Shown here: positions 1 through 9,927 of the stretch, piece after piece | Layout of the letters: each line of letters begins with the position of its first letter | Position numbering within the stretch: position 1 is the first letter of the stretch | NCBI RefSeq assembly: GCF_010365785.1 | Contig: NZ_CP048387.1 | Span: 434,001 to 498,000 of the forward strand | Length of the DNA: 64,000 nucleotides | From: Spiroplasma sp. TIUS-1 | GTDB taxonomy: Bacteria; Bacillota_I; Bacilli_A; Mycoplasmatales; Mycoplasmataceae | Reading direction: 5' to 3' | Made by a program: the position numbers and the translations under genes | The notes under the pieces: generated by a model | Database searches by the model: none | Seen by the model: the letters and a program-made list of their open reading frames with translations, nothing else | Told to the model about the DNA's origin: nothing

Positions 1-457
1 AAACCAATTAGGGATTAACTTTATTGATACTGATAAATATTATTGAAAGGATGCAAAAAATAATGTTCCAAACAGTATCAAAGAACGAGAACAAATTTTT
101 TTAAAAGATTTATATATTGACAGAGATAACTGAGTAGTGTCTGGAAGTATTTTTTCTTGAAACAAAACGCACTTAATGGATAAAGACATAATTATATATT
201 TATCTTTAAATGAGGATAAAAGAATTGAGCGATTAGTAAAACGTATAGAGAGAAATCCAAATTATGGAGAAAACGGTTTAGACTTTTTAATCTGAGCTAA
301 AAACTACTTTAATGAAACAGATGTAACAAAAGGTGGAACACATCTTTGTCATATGGCCGAATTGGAAGTTATAAAATCTCAAACACAAGCAAAAATAATT
401 TACTTAAATGGTGAAGACTCAGTTGAAGAAAATTTTAAAAAAATAAAACAATTTTAA
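1..457 (+). CDS. P-loop kinase-like protein, 3' part
   Basis: This is the last 151 residues of a gene whose start lies before the window; reading through three TGA (Trp) codons is required. The visible part has a DTDKYYW stretch, then NWVVSGSIFSW and a helix rich in Arg/Lys (KRIERLVKRIERNP). This pattern matches small AAA/adenylate-kinase-like P-loop nucleotide kinases, in which the Trp-rich SGS...W segment follows the substrate-binding DTD. The Walker A motif would be upstream and cannot be checked. Substrate unknown. It ends 33 bases before ruvA and probably shares its transcript. The assignment to the P-loop kinase fold is inference from motif order. Confidence 0.6.
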
Positions 458-490
458 CTTTTAATGACGTTAATAACATGGAGGATAAAC

Positions 491-1030
491 ATGTATTACA
501 TAAAAGCAGACAAAATTGAAATCATTGACAATGAAATTTTCTTAGAACTAAACCAAATTGGGTATAAAGGTATTTGCTTTGATAAAGAGACAAAAAATAA
601 AAAATTCTTTTTATATCAGTTAAAAAGTGATTATACAGATATAAATTATTTTTCAAATGACAAACAAATAATAGATTTAATTAGATATCTCCATAAATTA
701 TCCGGAATAGGAGAGACGATTGTTAAACAATTACTCTCTAGTTATAGTTACGAAGATCTAAAAGAGGATGTCAAAAAATACAACATAAATTCTTTTTTAG
801 ATAAAACACCATTAAAGCTTATGACAGTTGAACTATTAATTGATGAATTAAATAAATATTTTTTCAATATTAAGAAAACAACAAAGGACAAAAAAGTAAT
901 AGAAACTTTAAAAAAATTAGGATATCAGACAAATCAAATTTATACAGCCATTCAAAAAGTAGACAAAATAAATTCAATAGATGAATATATTAAAAATATA
1001 ATTATAAATATCTCATTAAATGAAACTTAA
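491..1030 (+). CDS. ruvA: Holliday junction DNA helicase subunit RuvA
   Basis: RuvA binds four-way DNA junctions as a tetramer and loads RuvB for branch migration. The 179-residue product has the N-terminal OB region (MYYIKADKIEIID), a helix-hairpin-helix segment LHKLSGIGETIVKQLL near residues 75-90, and a C-terminal three-helix RuvB-binding domain (VIETLKKLGYQ). The ATG at 491 is chosen because a GGAGG Shine-Dalgarno lies six bases before it; an in-frame ATG at 464 has none. It is slightly shorter than typical RuvA (about 190-200). It overlaps ruvB by 11 bases, so the two are probably translationally coupled. No ruvC is visible here. Confidence 0.93.
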   Translation: MYYIKADKIEIIDNEIFLELNQIGYKGICFDKETKNKKFFLYQLKSDYTDINYFSNDKQIIDLIRYLHKLSGIGETIVKQLLSSYSYEDLKEDVKKYNINSFLDKTPLKLMTVELLIDELNKYFFNIKKTTKDKKVIETLKKLGYQTNQIYTAIQKVDKINSIDEYIKNIIINISLNET

Positions 1031-1955
1031 TAATATATTTAGACCCAAAAAGTTTGTAGACTTTATTGGTCAAAAGCAAATAATTAATAATTTACAAGTA
1101 TTCATTGAATCTGCTAAAAAGCAATCCACAGCATTAGATCATGTTTTATTTTTTGGTACAACAGGTTGTGGCAAAACCAGTCTTTCATTTTTAATTGCAA
1201 ATGAAATGGAGAAAAAAATAACTTTCATAAATGGCACAACTTTAAATAAGCCATCTGATTTAATTTCTCCTTTAACAACAATGAAAGAAAATGATATTTT
1301 ATTTATTGACGAAATACATGCTGTTGATGTTTCAATATTGGAAGTACTTTATCCAGCGTTAGAAGACAATGTAATTAATGTTATGGTTGGTAAAGAGTAC
1401 AATTCTAAAGTGATAACAATAAAAATACCCAAATTTACTTTAATAGCTTCTACAACAGAAATTCATAAAATCCCGCCACCTTTGTTAAATAGATTTCCAA
1501 TACAATTTTATTTAAAAGAATATACAACAGAAGAAATGGAACAAATAATTAAACTAGCTTCTAAAAAAATTAAAATTGATTTAAATGATGAATGTGCAAA
1601 ATTATTATCTACTCACTGTAAAAATAATCCTAGAATAGCCATCAATTTAATAAAACGAGTAAACGACTATTACATTTTGGAAAACAAAAATCTAACTGTG
1701 AAAAACATTACAGAGATACTTAAAAAAATTGGTATTGTAGAATTTGGCCTAAATCAAATTGACATTGACTATTTACACAGTTTAAAAAACGGCAAACCGC
1801 AAGGCGTCGAATCAATATTTCAAATAACTGGAATACCAGTAAGAACATTAATTGTCAACGTAGAACCTATCTTAATAAAGCTCGGTTTAATTACAAAAAC
1901 AACAAAAGGCAGAACAATTACTGAAAAAGGGGTTAATTTATTGTCAAAATTATAA
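1020..1955 (+). CDS. ruvB: Holliday junction DNA helicase RuvB
   Basis: RuvB is the AAA+ ring motor that pulls DNA through the RuvA-bound junction. The 311-residue protein has Walker A GTTGCGKT (residues 46-53), Walker B with DEIH (97-100), a sensor-1 stretch LIASTTE, and an arginine-containing PPPLLNRFPIQF segment. The C-terminal winged helix carries GVESIFQITGIPVRT. Length is slightly below the usual 330-350, mainly at the N-terminus, which starts directly at the RPKKFVDFIGQ box. The ATG lies inside the end of ruvA. The following gene starts 12 bases after the stop. Confidence 0.95.
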   Translation: MKLNNIFRPKKFVDFIGQKQIINNLQVFIESAKKQSTALDHVLFFGTTGCGKTSLSFLIANEMEKKITFINGTTLNKPSDLISPLTTMKENDILFIDEIHAVDVSILEVLYPALEDNVINVMVGKEYNSKVITIKIPKFTLIASTTEIHKIPPPLLNRFPIQFYLKEYTTEEMEQIIKLASKKIKIDLNDECAKLLSTHCKNNPRIAINLIKRVNDYYILENKNLTVKNITEILKKIGIVEFGLNQIDIDYLHSLKNGKPQGVESIFQITGIPVRTLIVNVEPILIKLGLITKTTKGRTITEKGVNLLSKL

Positions 1956-1967
1956 TATTATTTCTAT

Positions 1968-2822
1968 ATGTTACGAAAAGCTATAAATCAACATCAGTTT
2001 ATGGATGTTGACATCACATCAATTAATCAAGAACTTACAAATATTAAATTTCCAGCCTTAATATTGGATTGTGAGTTTTTAAATGTATCTCACAAACCAA
2101 AAAACAATGAATTTGAAGATACATTAGATATCAAAAGAAATGAGGACAAGGTATTTTTACTACAATTTTCAATTATAAGAAATTTTAAGGATCTAATTTA
2201 CAGAAACAACCAAACTGCAATAAAGCATATGGACATTTTAAGAAACTATAAAGAAAAAAAATACGATTTTGAAAAAGCACATAAGTCTTTAGTAAATAGT
2301 TTTTTAAATGTTTGCAAGCGTAAGAATATTAGGACAATTATTTGTGCTGATACTAGTGCTGAGAAAAAACTAATTACTTCATGGTTATTGAAAGATGTTA
2401 GTCCAAAGATTTCACAAGGTCTTGCTTTTTTTAATAAAGATAAATCAATTAATATGTTTGATATTTACAAATTATTAAAATTAGCCAAATTTAATAATTT
2501 GAAAAAAGATGGTTCAATTTTTGATGCAACGACAAAAGATAAAATGATTGACCTACAGTCATCAAAAAAAATAATGAACTATTATGGTAAGACAGATAAA
2601 CTAAAACCTGAAACGTCTAGTATTTATGAAATATGTATAAATGCGTATAAATACTATTCAATAGACCATGGTAATATTAATGTAGACGAGTTTGTTGAAT
2701 TGGGTAAATATTTAAAAGAGGCAAGGGATCATTGCTATAACGATGTATTCATGGTAGCTGAAATATTGAAGTTTTTCAAACAACTACTTATAGAGAACCA
2801 AGGGCAAAATGGCAAAAAATAA
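1968..2822 (+). CDS. DEDDh exonuclease-like protein, unknown role
   Basis: A 284-residue protein I do not recognise by name. LILDCEF gives the D-x-E pair (D34, E36) of motif I of DEDD 3'-5' exonucleases. TIICADTSAEKKL (about residue 125) could supply the second acidic residue, and ARDHCYND near the C-terminus (H255, D259) matches the H-x(3)-D spacing of DEDDh motif III. A nuclease fold is therefore plausible but inferred. The gene sits between ruvB (12-base gap) and yqeG (14-base overlap), with no clear Shine-Dalgarno, so it is likely coupled to ruvB. Alternatives are an inactive RNase H-like protein or a mollicute-specific protein. Confidence 0.6.
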   Translation: MLRKAINQHQFMDVDITSINQELTNIKFPALILDCEFLNVSHKPKNNEFEDTLDIKRNEDKVFLLQFSIIRNFKDLIYRNNQTAIKHMDILRNYKEKKYDFEKAHKSLVNSFLNVCKRKNIRTIICADTSAEKKLITSWLLKDVSPKISQGLAFFNKDKSINMFDIYKLLKLAKFNNLKKDGSIFDATTKDKMIDLQSSKKIMNYYGKTDKLKPETSSIYEICINAYKYYSIDHGNINVDEFVELGKYLKEARDHCYNDVFMVAEILKFFKQLLIENQGQNGKK

Positions 2823-3390
2823 AAAAAATTCTATATTCTTAAACTACTTTAAACCATCATTATATGTTGAAAATGTTTCTAAAATAAATATTGCCTCATT
2901 AAAAAGTAGTGGAATAAAACTTATAATTTGTGATTTAGATAATACATTAATTTCTTTATCTGAAAGAATGCCTTCTAAAGAAGCATTGGAATTTATTAAA
3001 TCAGTAAAGTTATCTGAGATTGAATTTGTATTATTTTCAAACAATATTAGAAGTAGGGTGGAAAACTTTGCAAAAAAAGCTGAAGTTGAGCATTATTTTT
3101 GAGATTGTAAAAAACCATTAATTTCTAAAATGACATACATTCATAAAAAATTTAATCTAAATAAGGATGAAATAATTATGATTGGTGATCAGGTAATTAC
3201 AGATATATTATTTGCCAATAGAAGTTATATTAAATCAATATTAGTAACTCCATTAAAACGTTCTGCAGAGGGTAATAAAATTACTAACTGAGTTGAGAAT
3301 ATTATTTTAAAAAATCTTGAGCAAAAGAACATTTTACACGAAGGTTTTTATACAGAAGGTGAGCTAGGTGAAAAATATGAAATACTATAA
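2809..3390 (+). CDS. yqeG: YqeG family HAD-type phosphatase
   Basis: A 193-residue HAD-superfamily hydrolase of the YqeG (IIIA) type, which in Firmicutes precedes yqeH. Motif I is ICDLDNTL (about residues 44-51), motif II FVLFSNN, and motif III/IV MIGDQVITDI with DILFAN. Two TGA Trp codons (at 3100 and 3289) interrupt the frame under the standard code. The physiological substrate of the family is unclear. It overlaps the upstream gene by 14 bases and the start of yqeH by 23 bases, indicating a tightly coupled ribosome-biogenesis operon. Confidence 0.88.
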
Positions 3391-4498
3391 CTCTTGCTTG
3401 GGATGTGGAGTGTCACTACAAACTACTAATGAAAATAAAAATGGTTATATACTAAATGAAAACAATAAGTATTGTCTTTCTTGCTTCAAACTAAAAAACT
3501 ATGGTCAGTACACGCAAAAAATAATCGATACAAATGAGATTAATAAAATTATTGATTCAGTTATTGAAAATGCTAGTAATTCAAGAATCTATTATCTAAT
3601 TGATTTATTCAATCTACATACAAGTATAAATTTTGAAATATTGGAAAAATTAAATAAAAACAATGTTGAAACAGTTTTTATAATAAATAAGGTAGATTTA
3701 TTTAGAGACATATCAAATCTAGAAAAAATAACAGATTTTTTTGTAGAATACATCAAAAATTTGGGTTTTAAAGAGCCAATGTTTTTAATTATGAATAATA
3801 GTTCTAAAAAGCTTATTGCAGAACTAATATTGGTAATTCAAGAATGTAATAAGAACCAATATTTTATAGGAGTTTCTAATAGCGGTAAATCAACTATGAT
3901 AAATTCAATGTTAAAAGAGTTATACAATAATAATCAGATTGTTGAATCTTATATTCCAAATACAACAGAAAAGATAATTCCATTATCAATTGAAAACAAG
4001 GAAGTATTTGACACTCCTGGTTTTTCAAGAGATTTTTCAATTTTAAAAAATATTGATCCATCTTTTTTACGTGAATTTAATCCTGAAAAAAGAATTAAAC
4101 AATTTACATTTCAACTTAATGATGGTCATTCAATTGTACTAGATACATTATTTGGAATTTCAGTTGAATCTACTGTTAAGGTAAATATTCATATATATGT
4201 TTCTAAAAAAACTAATCTTCATAGAACAAAGACAGTTAATCTTGAGAACTATATTTTAAAAAATATAGTTAATTATGATTATTTAAGTAAATTTGAAAGA
4301 AGTGAAATGAGTTATAAAAAATATAAAATTAAAGCAAATAATGATTTTGTAATATACATTGCCGACATAGGTTGAATTGTTGCAAAATCAAATGAACAAT
4401 TCAATTTATCTTTATCTTCAATATATTTAAACTATATCAATATCACAAGTCACTACCAAGATAATGACTTTATTTGATATAATCATATTAAAGATTAA
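3368..4498 (+). CDS. yqeH: Ribosome biogenesis GTPase YqeH
   Basis: A circularly permuted GTPase needed for 30S subunit assembly in Firmicutes. The 376-residue product begins with a four-cysteine zinc finger (CLGCG ... CLSC), followed by G4 IINKVDL, then G1 GVSNSGKST, then G3 DTPGF. This G4-G1-G3 order is the signature of permuted GTPases. The C-terminal half is the usual family extension. Two starts are possible: GTG at 3368 with AAGGTGA upstream, used here, or ATG at 3377 with GGTG upstream. The frame reads one TGA as Trp near its end. The glucokinase gene follows after 14 bases. Confidence 0.92.
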
Positions 4499-4512
4499 CG
4501 AGAGGTAAGCAT

Positions 4513-5478
4513 ATGGTTCTTGCTATAAAAATTAGTAATGAAAAAGCTAGAATTGGAATGGTTGATTCAAGTGGAAAATTATCCTCTATTTTTGAGGTTA
4601 AAATTGAAAAGAGAAAGTTTTGACAAAATATCTATGATGCTGTTACTGATAAGTTTGAATGAATGGGTTTAACAATTGAAGATGATATCCAAAAAGTTTC
4701 AATAGTTGTATCTGGATTCGTTGATCATGAAAGAGGTATTGTTAGAAATTCAGCAAATATGAACTGGATTAATTATGATCTTAAATCAGAAGGTGAAGAT
4801 TTATTTAAAAAACCAGTTGTTGTAATAAATGACGCTAATGCAATGGCATTATCAGAATTTTGAATAGGTGAGGGTAAACAATATTCAAATATTTTATTTT
4901 ACTACGTTGGAGTTGGTATCGGAGGCGCATTGGTTTTGGATGGAAAACTTTATGCAGGTAAAAACGGATATGCAGGTGAGTTTGGTCATGGTGGTACTAA
5001 TTGACAAGATAAATATAGATGCGAATGTGGTCTTCCAAATTGTGTAGAAGCACTTTCTTCTAAAAAAGGAATAATTAAATTATTTAATGAGTCTATGGAA
5101 TCTGAAAACTCAGTAATTAAAAAATATTTTGAAGGTCCAATTACTGAAATTTCAGAGATAAAAAAAGCCTACTTTGATTCTAATGCACCAATCGAGATTT
5201 ATGATTTACTTTCAAAATCATTAAATGCCATAGCCAGACATATGTCGACTATGATAATGGCATTGGATCCAGAAGTTATTATTATTGGAGGTCCAGTTGC
5301 AGAACTTGGACAAATAATCATTAAGATTCTTGAAAGAACAATAGCGAAACATGTGTTACAAAATTTTACTGACTCATTAAAAATGGTATTTTCAACAATT
5401 CCAGCAGATAATGTTTTAATAGGAGCTGGTTTATATGCATTAAAATTAGTTGACACATCAATGGGTGGTAAAGTCTAA
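4513..5478 (+). CDS. glcK: ROK family sugar kinase, probable glucokinase
   Basis: A 321-residue ROK protein that probably phosphorylates glucose with ATP. Visible family features are VINDANAMALSEF (catalytic Asp), GVGIGGALVLDGKLYAG (phosphate binding), GEFGHGG, and the zinc-binding CECGLPNCVEA. MALDPEVIIIGG is the C-terminal ATP-domain strand. The N-terminus MVLAIKISNEKARIG is shorter and less glycine-rich than the classical DxGGT start. An AGAGG ribosome site precedes the ATG. Four TGA Trp codons occur. The stop overlaps the next start by one base (TAATG). Specificity for glucose, rather than fructose or N-acetylmannosamine, is inferred. Confidence 0.85.
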
Positions 5479-5666
5479 TGGAAATGGATTCAGCTAAAAT
5501 AGCAAGAATAAATGAACTTGCAAAGATAAAAAAAGAAAAGGGTTTAACTGTTGAAGAATCTAAAGAGCAAAAAGAATTGAGGCAAGAATTTATTGAAAAT
5601 TTTAAAGCAGGATTTGAACAACAACTGAAAAGTATTAAAGTAGTTAAGACTAATGACAAAAAATAA
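5478..5666 (+). CDS. UPF0291 (DUF896, YnzC-like) small protein
   Basis: A 62-residue protein with the INELAKIKKEKGLT segment, EQKELRQEFIENFK and a basic tail, as in the DUF896 family of Firmicutes. These proteins form a two-helix hairpin; the function is not established (one B. subtilis member is linked to the SOS-regulated yneA operon). Its ATG overlaps the glucokinase stop. A second ATG six bases on is equally possible. The transcript may continue to the UPF0154 gene 53 bases downstream, which has its own strong AGGAG site. Confidence 0.85.
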   Translation: MEMDSAKIARINELAKIKKEKGLTVEESKEQKELRQEFIENFKAGFEQQLKSIKVVKTNDKK

Positions 5667-5719
5667 TCAAATCAATGAGAATTTATTTAAAGTATAATTA
5701 TTATTAGGAGAATTAAAAT

Positions 5720-5944
5720 ATGATGGCATGGTGAGGGGTATTATTAATAGCAATATTAATGGTTATATTCGGTGGTATTGTTGGATTCTTCATTACAAGA
5801 AGTATTTTTAAAAAGCAATTAAGAGATAATCCGCCAATTAACGAACAACAAATTAGGGCAATGTACCAAAGTATGGGTAGAAAACCTTCTGAAACTGATA
5901 TAAAAAGAACAATGAGTGCTTTCAAAAGAAATGCAGGTAAATAA
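5720..5944 (+). CDS. UPF0154 (YneF-like) membrane protein
   Basis: A 74-residue protein with an N-terminal transmembrane helix (residues 4-24, WWGVLLIAILMVIFGGIVG) followed by RSIFKKQLRDNPPINEQQIRAMYQSMGRKPSE, shown here as NPPINE and MGRKPSE motifs that define UPF0154/YneF. Function unknown. AGGAG lies nine bases before the ATG at 5720; an alternative ATG is at 5723. One TGA codes Trp. The final codons Gly-Lys-stop are part of a palindrome shared with convergent plsY. Confidence 0.88.
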
Positions 5945-5968
5945 AAAAACACGAATTCGTGTTTTTTT
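5943..5968. terminator. Bidirectional terminator between UPF0154 gene and plsY
   Basis: A perfect inverted repeat with seven A, CACGAATTCGTG and seven T. It can end transcription from either side. The symmetry extends outward to 5935-5976 without a mismatch, covering the last Gly-Lys-stop codons of both convergent genes. Confidence 0.9.
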
Positions 5969-6755
5969 ATTTACCTTCTGGATCAATATCTTTTTTTTCT
6001 TTAATCTTCTGTCTTCAATTCAAAAATGATGGCTCAGTTCCTAAAAATAGTCGTTTTATATTATCTTTGTGTTTTATAATTACTATTAAACCAGTAATAC
6101 AAAATATTGTATTATTTATTATAAATATGTCAAAGTTTTCTGAACCTAAACTTACCTTTAATGAATTAAATACATTAAACAAAGCAACATTTGTATTGTT
6201 TAGCTGATGTAACTCATCTGCATTAAAACTATAAGCCTTTTGGGCGTCTAACATACTTAAAGCAGGTATTCATGTAAGTATACCCAAAGCAATAATCGCA
6301 ACAAAGCCAGAAACACTAATTTTATTAACAATAAATAACGTCAACCATCATATTGCCATAAACAATAACGAAAACATTCAGTTATAAACAAATAGTAAGG
6401 CGCTAATTGAACTAACCCCTTTACCACCTTTAAATTTATTAAAAACAGGATATATATGACCTATAAAACAAAATGTTGCAGGTATAAAGATAAAAGTATC
6501 TCTGAAAAAGTCATTTGGAATTGCACATAATGCTAGTGCAATAAAAGCAGTAACTATTATTTTTAAATAATCTAATAAGAACACTGCAAATCCTCATGCC
6601 TTACCAATAACTCTAGATGCATTAGTTGCCCCCAAATTTCCTGAACCAACTTTACTTAAATCTTGTTTAGCGATTATTCTAACTAACAATTTACCAAATA
6701 GAATACTACCTAATAAATAACCAATTATTGACGCTATTATCGTTCCTAATATCAT
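5967..6755 (-). CDS. plsY: Acyl-phosphate glycerol-3-phosphate acyltransferase PlsY
   Basis: PlsY is an integral membrane enzyme that transfers an acyl group from acyl-phosphate to glycerol-3-phosphate, making lysophosphatidate. The 262-residue protein begins with the TM helix [17 protein letters not shown] and carries the family motifs [19 protein letters not shown] and [14 protein letters not shown] lies just before the ATG. The usual length is about 200 residues; the surplus is a loop between the last TM helices (about residues 165-215, including [18 protein letters not shown]). Several TGA Trp codons are present. It is divergently oriented from the gene at 6831. Confidence 0.93.
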
Positions 6756-6830
6756 ATTTACCTCATTTATATATTAGTATTATATAATGAAATAGTATAA
6801 TAAAAAATATATACATTTGAGGATTAAATT
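6756..6830. promoter_or_regulatory. Divergent promoter region plsY / 6831 operon
   Basis: This 75-base gap separates two divergent genes. On the plus strand TATAAT occurs at 6783-6788 and again at 6796-6801, either of which could be the -10 of the 6831-13559 operon. No convincing -35 is seen. The ribosome site TTTGAGG precedes the ATG at 6831. Confidence 0.5.
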
Positions 6831-7139
6831 ATGCATGATGAAATAATGAAAATGACAGATGATGAAGCAAAAAATGCAATAGAAGTCATTGATAGTAATT
6901 TGAAAATTTTACTCAAAGAAGAACTAAGATTAGAAAAGAAAAAAAGAAAGGGACTAAGATGATGATTCTTGTTGCCACTTTTTGGTTTTATTATTTATAT
7001 GCAATTAGTTTCTAAAAGAGGAACTGACCCAAAATATAGTGAACCACTAACAAAAATTAAATCCGACATAATGGCTCATGAATTTAAAAAAATGATGTTG
7101 AGAAAAAAACTAGGAGAACTAGACAATGAAAAAAATTAA
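6831..7139 (+). CDS. Small single-pass membrane protein, unknown
   Basis: A 102-residue protein not recognised. It has an acidic/basic N-terminal helix (residues 8-45, with MTDDEAKNAIEVID and EELRLEKKKRKG), one transmembrane helix of about WWFLLPLFGFIIYMQLV (46-62) preceded by a strongly basic stretch, and a charged C-terminal tail ending KKLGELDNEKN. The positive charges before the helix suggest that the N-terminus is cytoplasmic. Two TGA Trp codons start the helix. It overlaps ribF by 14 bases and is the first gene of that operon. Confidence 0.75.
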
Positions 7140-8013
7140 TGTAACTCAATTCAGTCCACTAACAAAAATAATGCTTTGAAGAGAAGAATCAGTGATTGCA
7201 GTTGGTGATTGATTTAACTGATCAGATCAGGAAGATTCATTAGTTAAACAATTAATTAAAACTGCAAAATCAAAGAAAAAAAAGTCAGTTATTTTTGTTC
7301 CCATCATTAGTGAAGACATGACAGGTTTTTTAGTTGATCAAAACTTAATTCAAAAGGCAAGTAAGTATAAAGTTGATGAAATATTTTTTTATTTTTTGCA
7401 TCAAGTAATAAGATTAGATTCAAAATCTATTGCTGATAATTTAAATAGTTTTTTGAAAATTAATAATATTATTATGACTAAAAATTTTCAGTTAGAGCAT
7501 GTTTTTAATGAACAATGATTATCAGAATTTCAACCAAATAAATTTACATTTGTAAATACACCTAGTGGCGAAAATTACATTAAGAAAGTAAATGACTCTT
7601 TATCTAAATCAGATTTTAAAAGATTTAAAAAGCTAACTAAAGTTGAGTTTTTGATTTCAGGAAGGGTTGCCAAAGGTTCACAAAGAGCGCGAACTCTTGG
7701 CTATCCAACTGCAAACTTAAAGTATTCTAATAAGTTACCTTTAAAATATGGAGTATATGGAGCAGAAGTTTATGTTTCACATACAGACGAAACTTTTAAC
7801 GGTTATGCATTTTACAATTCAATAAATGATGGAGAATCATTTGTTTTTGAAACTCACTTAGAAAATTTCAACAGAGAAATTTATGAATGAAAAATTATTG
7901 TAAAACCAACAATTTTTGTAAGAAATAGTATTCCATATACAACTGATGATGAAATGAAAAGATTAATAAAAGAAGATGTGAAATTTATTAAAAATTTCAT
8001 AAAAGGTGAATAA
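7126..8013 (+). CDS. ribF: RibF-type protein: riboflavin kinase with degenerate FAD synthetase domain
   Basis: A 295-residue protein with the two-domain layout of RibF, which makes FMN and then FAD. The C-terminal riboflavin kinase domain (about 170-295) is well kept: ISGRVAKGSQRARTLGYPTANL, YGVYGAEV, and FETHLENFN with the catalytic Glu. The N-terminal domain is shaped like the nucleotidyltransferase (VIAVGDWFNW aligns with the usual LGYFDGVHLGH), but the HxGH nucleotide-binding motif is absent. It may therefore be a riboflavin kinase only; this is inference. It starts within the preceding gene and its stop overlaps the nfo start (TAATG). Confidence 0.85.
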
Positions 8014-8906
8014 TGTCAAAAATTTATTTAGGTTCACATGTATCAATGAACAAGGCAAATAATTATTTAATGGGTAGCTTAAAGGAATCTATTAATTACA
8101 AAGCAAATACTTTTATGATATTTACCGGTCCGCCTCAAAACGCATTTAAAGCAAACCCTGAAGACTTGGATATTCCACAATTTAGGGAACTTTGTAAAGT
8201 AAATAATTTTGAGTTAGAGAAATTAGTTATTCATGCAGGGTATTTAATAAACATGGCAAACACAGTTAAAGAAGTAACTTTTAATTACTCAATTGATTTA
8301 ATGGTTAAAGAGATTAAAGCAGCTGAAGCGATCGGAATAACAAATGTTGTTTTGCATCCTGGAGCTAGTGTTGGAGCTGATAAAAATTTTGCAATTAGTC
8401 AATTTGTTAAGGGACTAGATATTGTTTTAGACCGAACAAAGGGATCAAAAGTTAGAATTTCACTTGAAACAATGAGTGGTAAGGGAACAGAAATTTGCAC
8501 AAGATTTGAAGACTTTAAATTTATATTTGAAAACTTAAAGGATAACAGCCGTGTTGGGGTTTGTTTTGATACATGTCACATGAATGATGCTGGATATGAT
8601 TTGGTTGGAAAATATGAAGAAGTTATAAAAGAATTTGATTTATTAGTTGGTTTAGATAAACTATGATGTATTCATTTAAACGATTCTAAAAATCCATTGG
8701 GATCAAAAAAAGATAGACACCAAAATATTGGTTATGGTTTTATTGGATTTGATACCTTACATAAAATAACTCACGACAAACGATTTTTAGACATTCCAAT
8801 AATATTGGAAACCCCTTGAGTTAATGAAAAAAAGAAAGCACCGTATAAAGAAGAAATTGAAATGCTATATAGTGGTGAGTTTACTAAAGTATTTAGTATA
8901 ATATAA
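8013..8906 (+). CDS. nfo: Endonuclease IV (AP endonuclease)
   Basis: A zinc-dependent AP endonuclease of base-excision repair. The 297-residue protein contains the metal-ligand motifs of the family in order: [46 protein letters not shown] and DRHQNIGYG, then ILETPW. Length matches the family (about 280-300). Two TGA codons encode Trp, including the one before CIHLNDSK. It is joined to ribF by a one-base stop/start overlap; the lipoprotein gene starts 18 bases after its stop. Confidence 0.95.
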
Positions 8907-8924
8907 ATGATATTTGGAGAGAAC

Positions 8925-9893
8925 ATGAAAAAATTACTAACAATACTTGCAATATCAACAATTACAATTGGACCATCTGTTACTTTAGTTTCTTGTTTTA
9001 ATGATACAAAACCTAAGTTTTTTTATTTTGACGAAAAGGACCCAATTGGTTCAATTAATAATGCAGTTGAAAATAGAACATTAAAATTATCAGCTGGTGA
9101 TTTTGGTTATTATGACAACGGTGAATTTCAAACATTTGTAGACGAAAATACATCTCCAATAGTTTATGAAATTTCAAATTCATTTACTAAAGTTGAAGAT
9201 ATTCAGGCTTCTAGAAAATGATTAACTAATCATTTGCCTGATTTATCAACAGAGAAAATTACTCCTGGAGAAGTTTTTTCTGTTAAATTTGTTGATGACT
9301 CCGAAGAAAAAAAAGAAACGTTTGTTAAATTCGATGTACAACAAGGTTACTCTTTTAATTGGTTAAAAAATTCAGACAAAAAAGAAACATTTTTTTTAGG
9401 GAGCACAAATACTGATTTTTCATCAGAAAATAATAAAGATTCAATTAAAGTTCTAACATATTTATCAAATGCTTTTAATAAATACAAGGGCGATAACTCC
9501 GAATCAGGTAAAGTTTTAAAAGAAAGCGCAGCAATGCAAATTTATTCTTCTTTGATACTCCAAACAATTTCAAAAGTTAAAAATCAGTCAGAATCAGGTT
9601 GAAAATTGTTCAACCAATTAAACTCATCAAATGTAATTTTCAATGAATCAACTGATAAAGAAAAAATGAGATTTTTTACAAAAGGTAACCCTTCGAGTAT
9701 TGCCGATTTTATTACTCTTGTTACAGAAGAAATACCTGGAAATAAAATAAAAGTTGTTGAATTTATTGGAAATTTATTGGAAAAATTGGAACAAGATCAA
9801 GGCAAAAATGGAGTTATTATATATACTAATTTTTTTGATTTTAAACTTGATGAAGAAAATGGATGGTACAAATTTAAAGTTACAAAAGAATAA
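8925..9893 (+). CDS. Secreted lipoprotein, unknown function
   Basis: A 322-residue predicted lipoprotein. The signal peptide MKKLLTILAISTITIGPSV ends in a lipobox LVSC, with Cys25 as the lipidated residue, a form typical of Entomoplasmatales. The rest is a hydrophilic, Asn/Lys/Glu-rich surface domain with no motif I recognise. GGAGAG precedes the ATG at 8925; an in-frame ATG at 8907 has no ribosome site and would break the signal peptide. Two TGA Trp codons occur. It is co-directional with nfo and nusB. Confidence 0.85.
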
Positions 9894-9927
9894 GATCTAA
9901 AAAAAATTAATAAGGATATCGAAGATT

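Noticed and set aside
5935-5976. Phage or element attachment site
   Set aside because: It is a palindrome at a convergent gene end with terminator structure. No integrase or duplicated flank is present.
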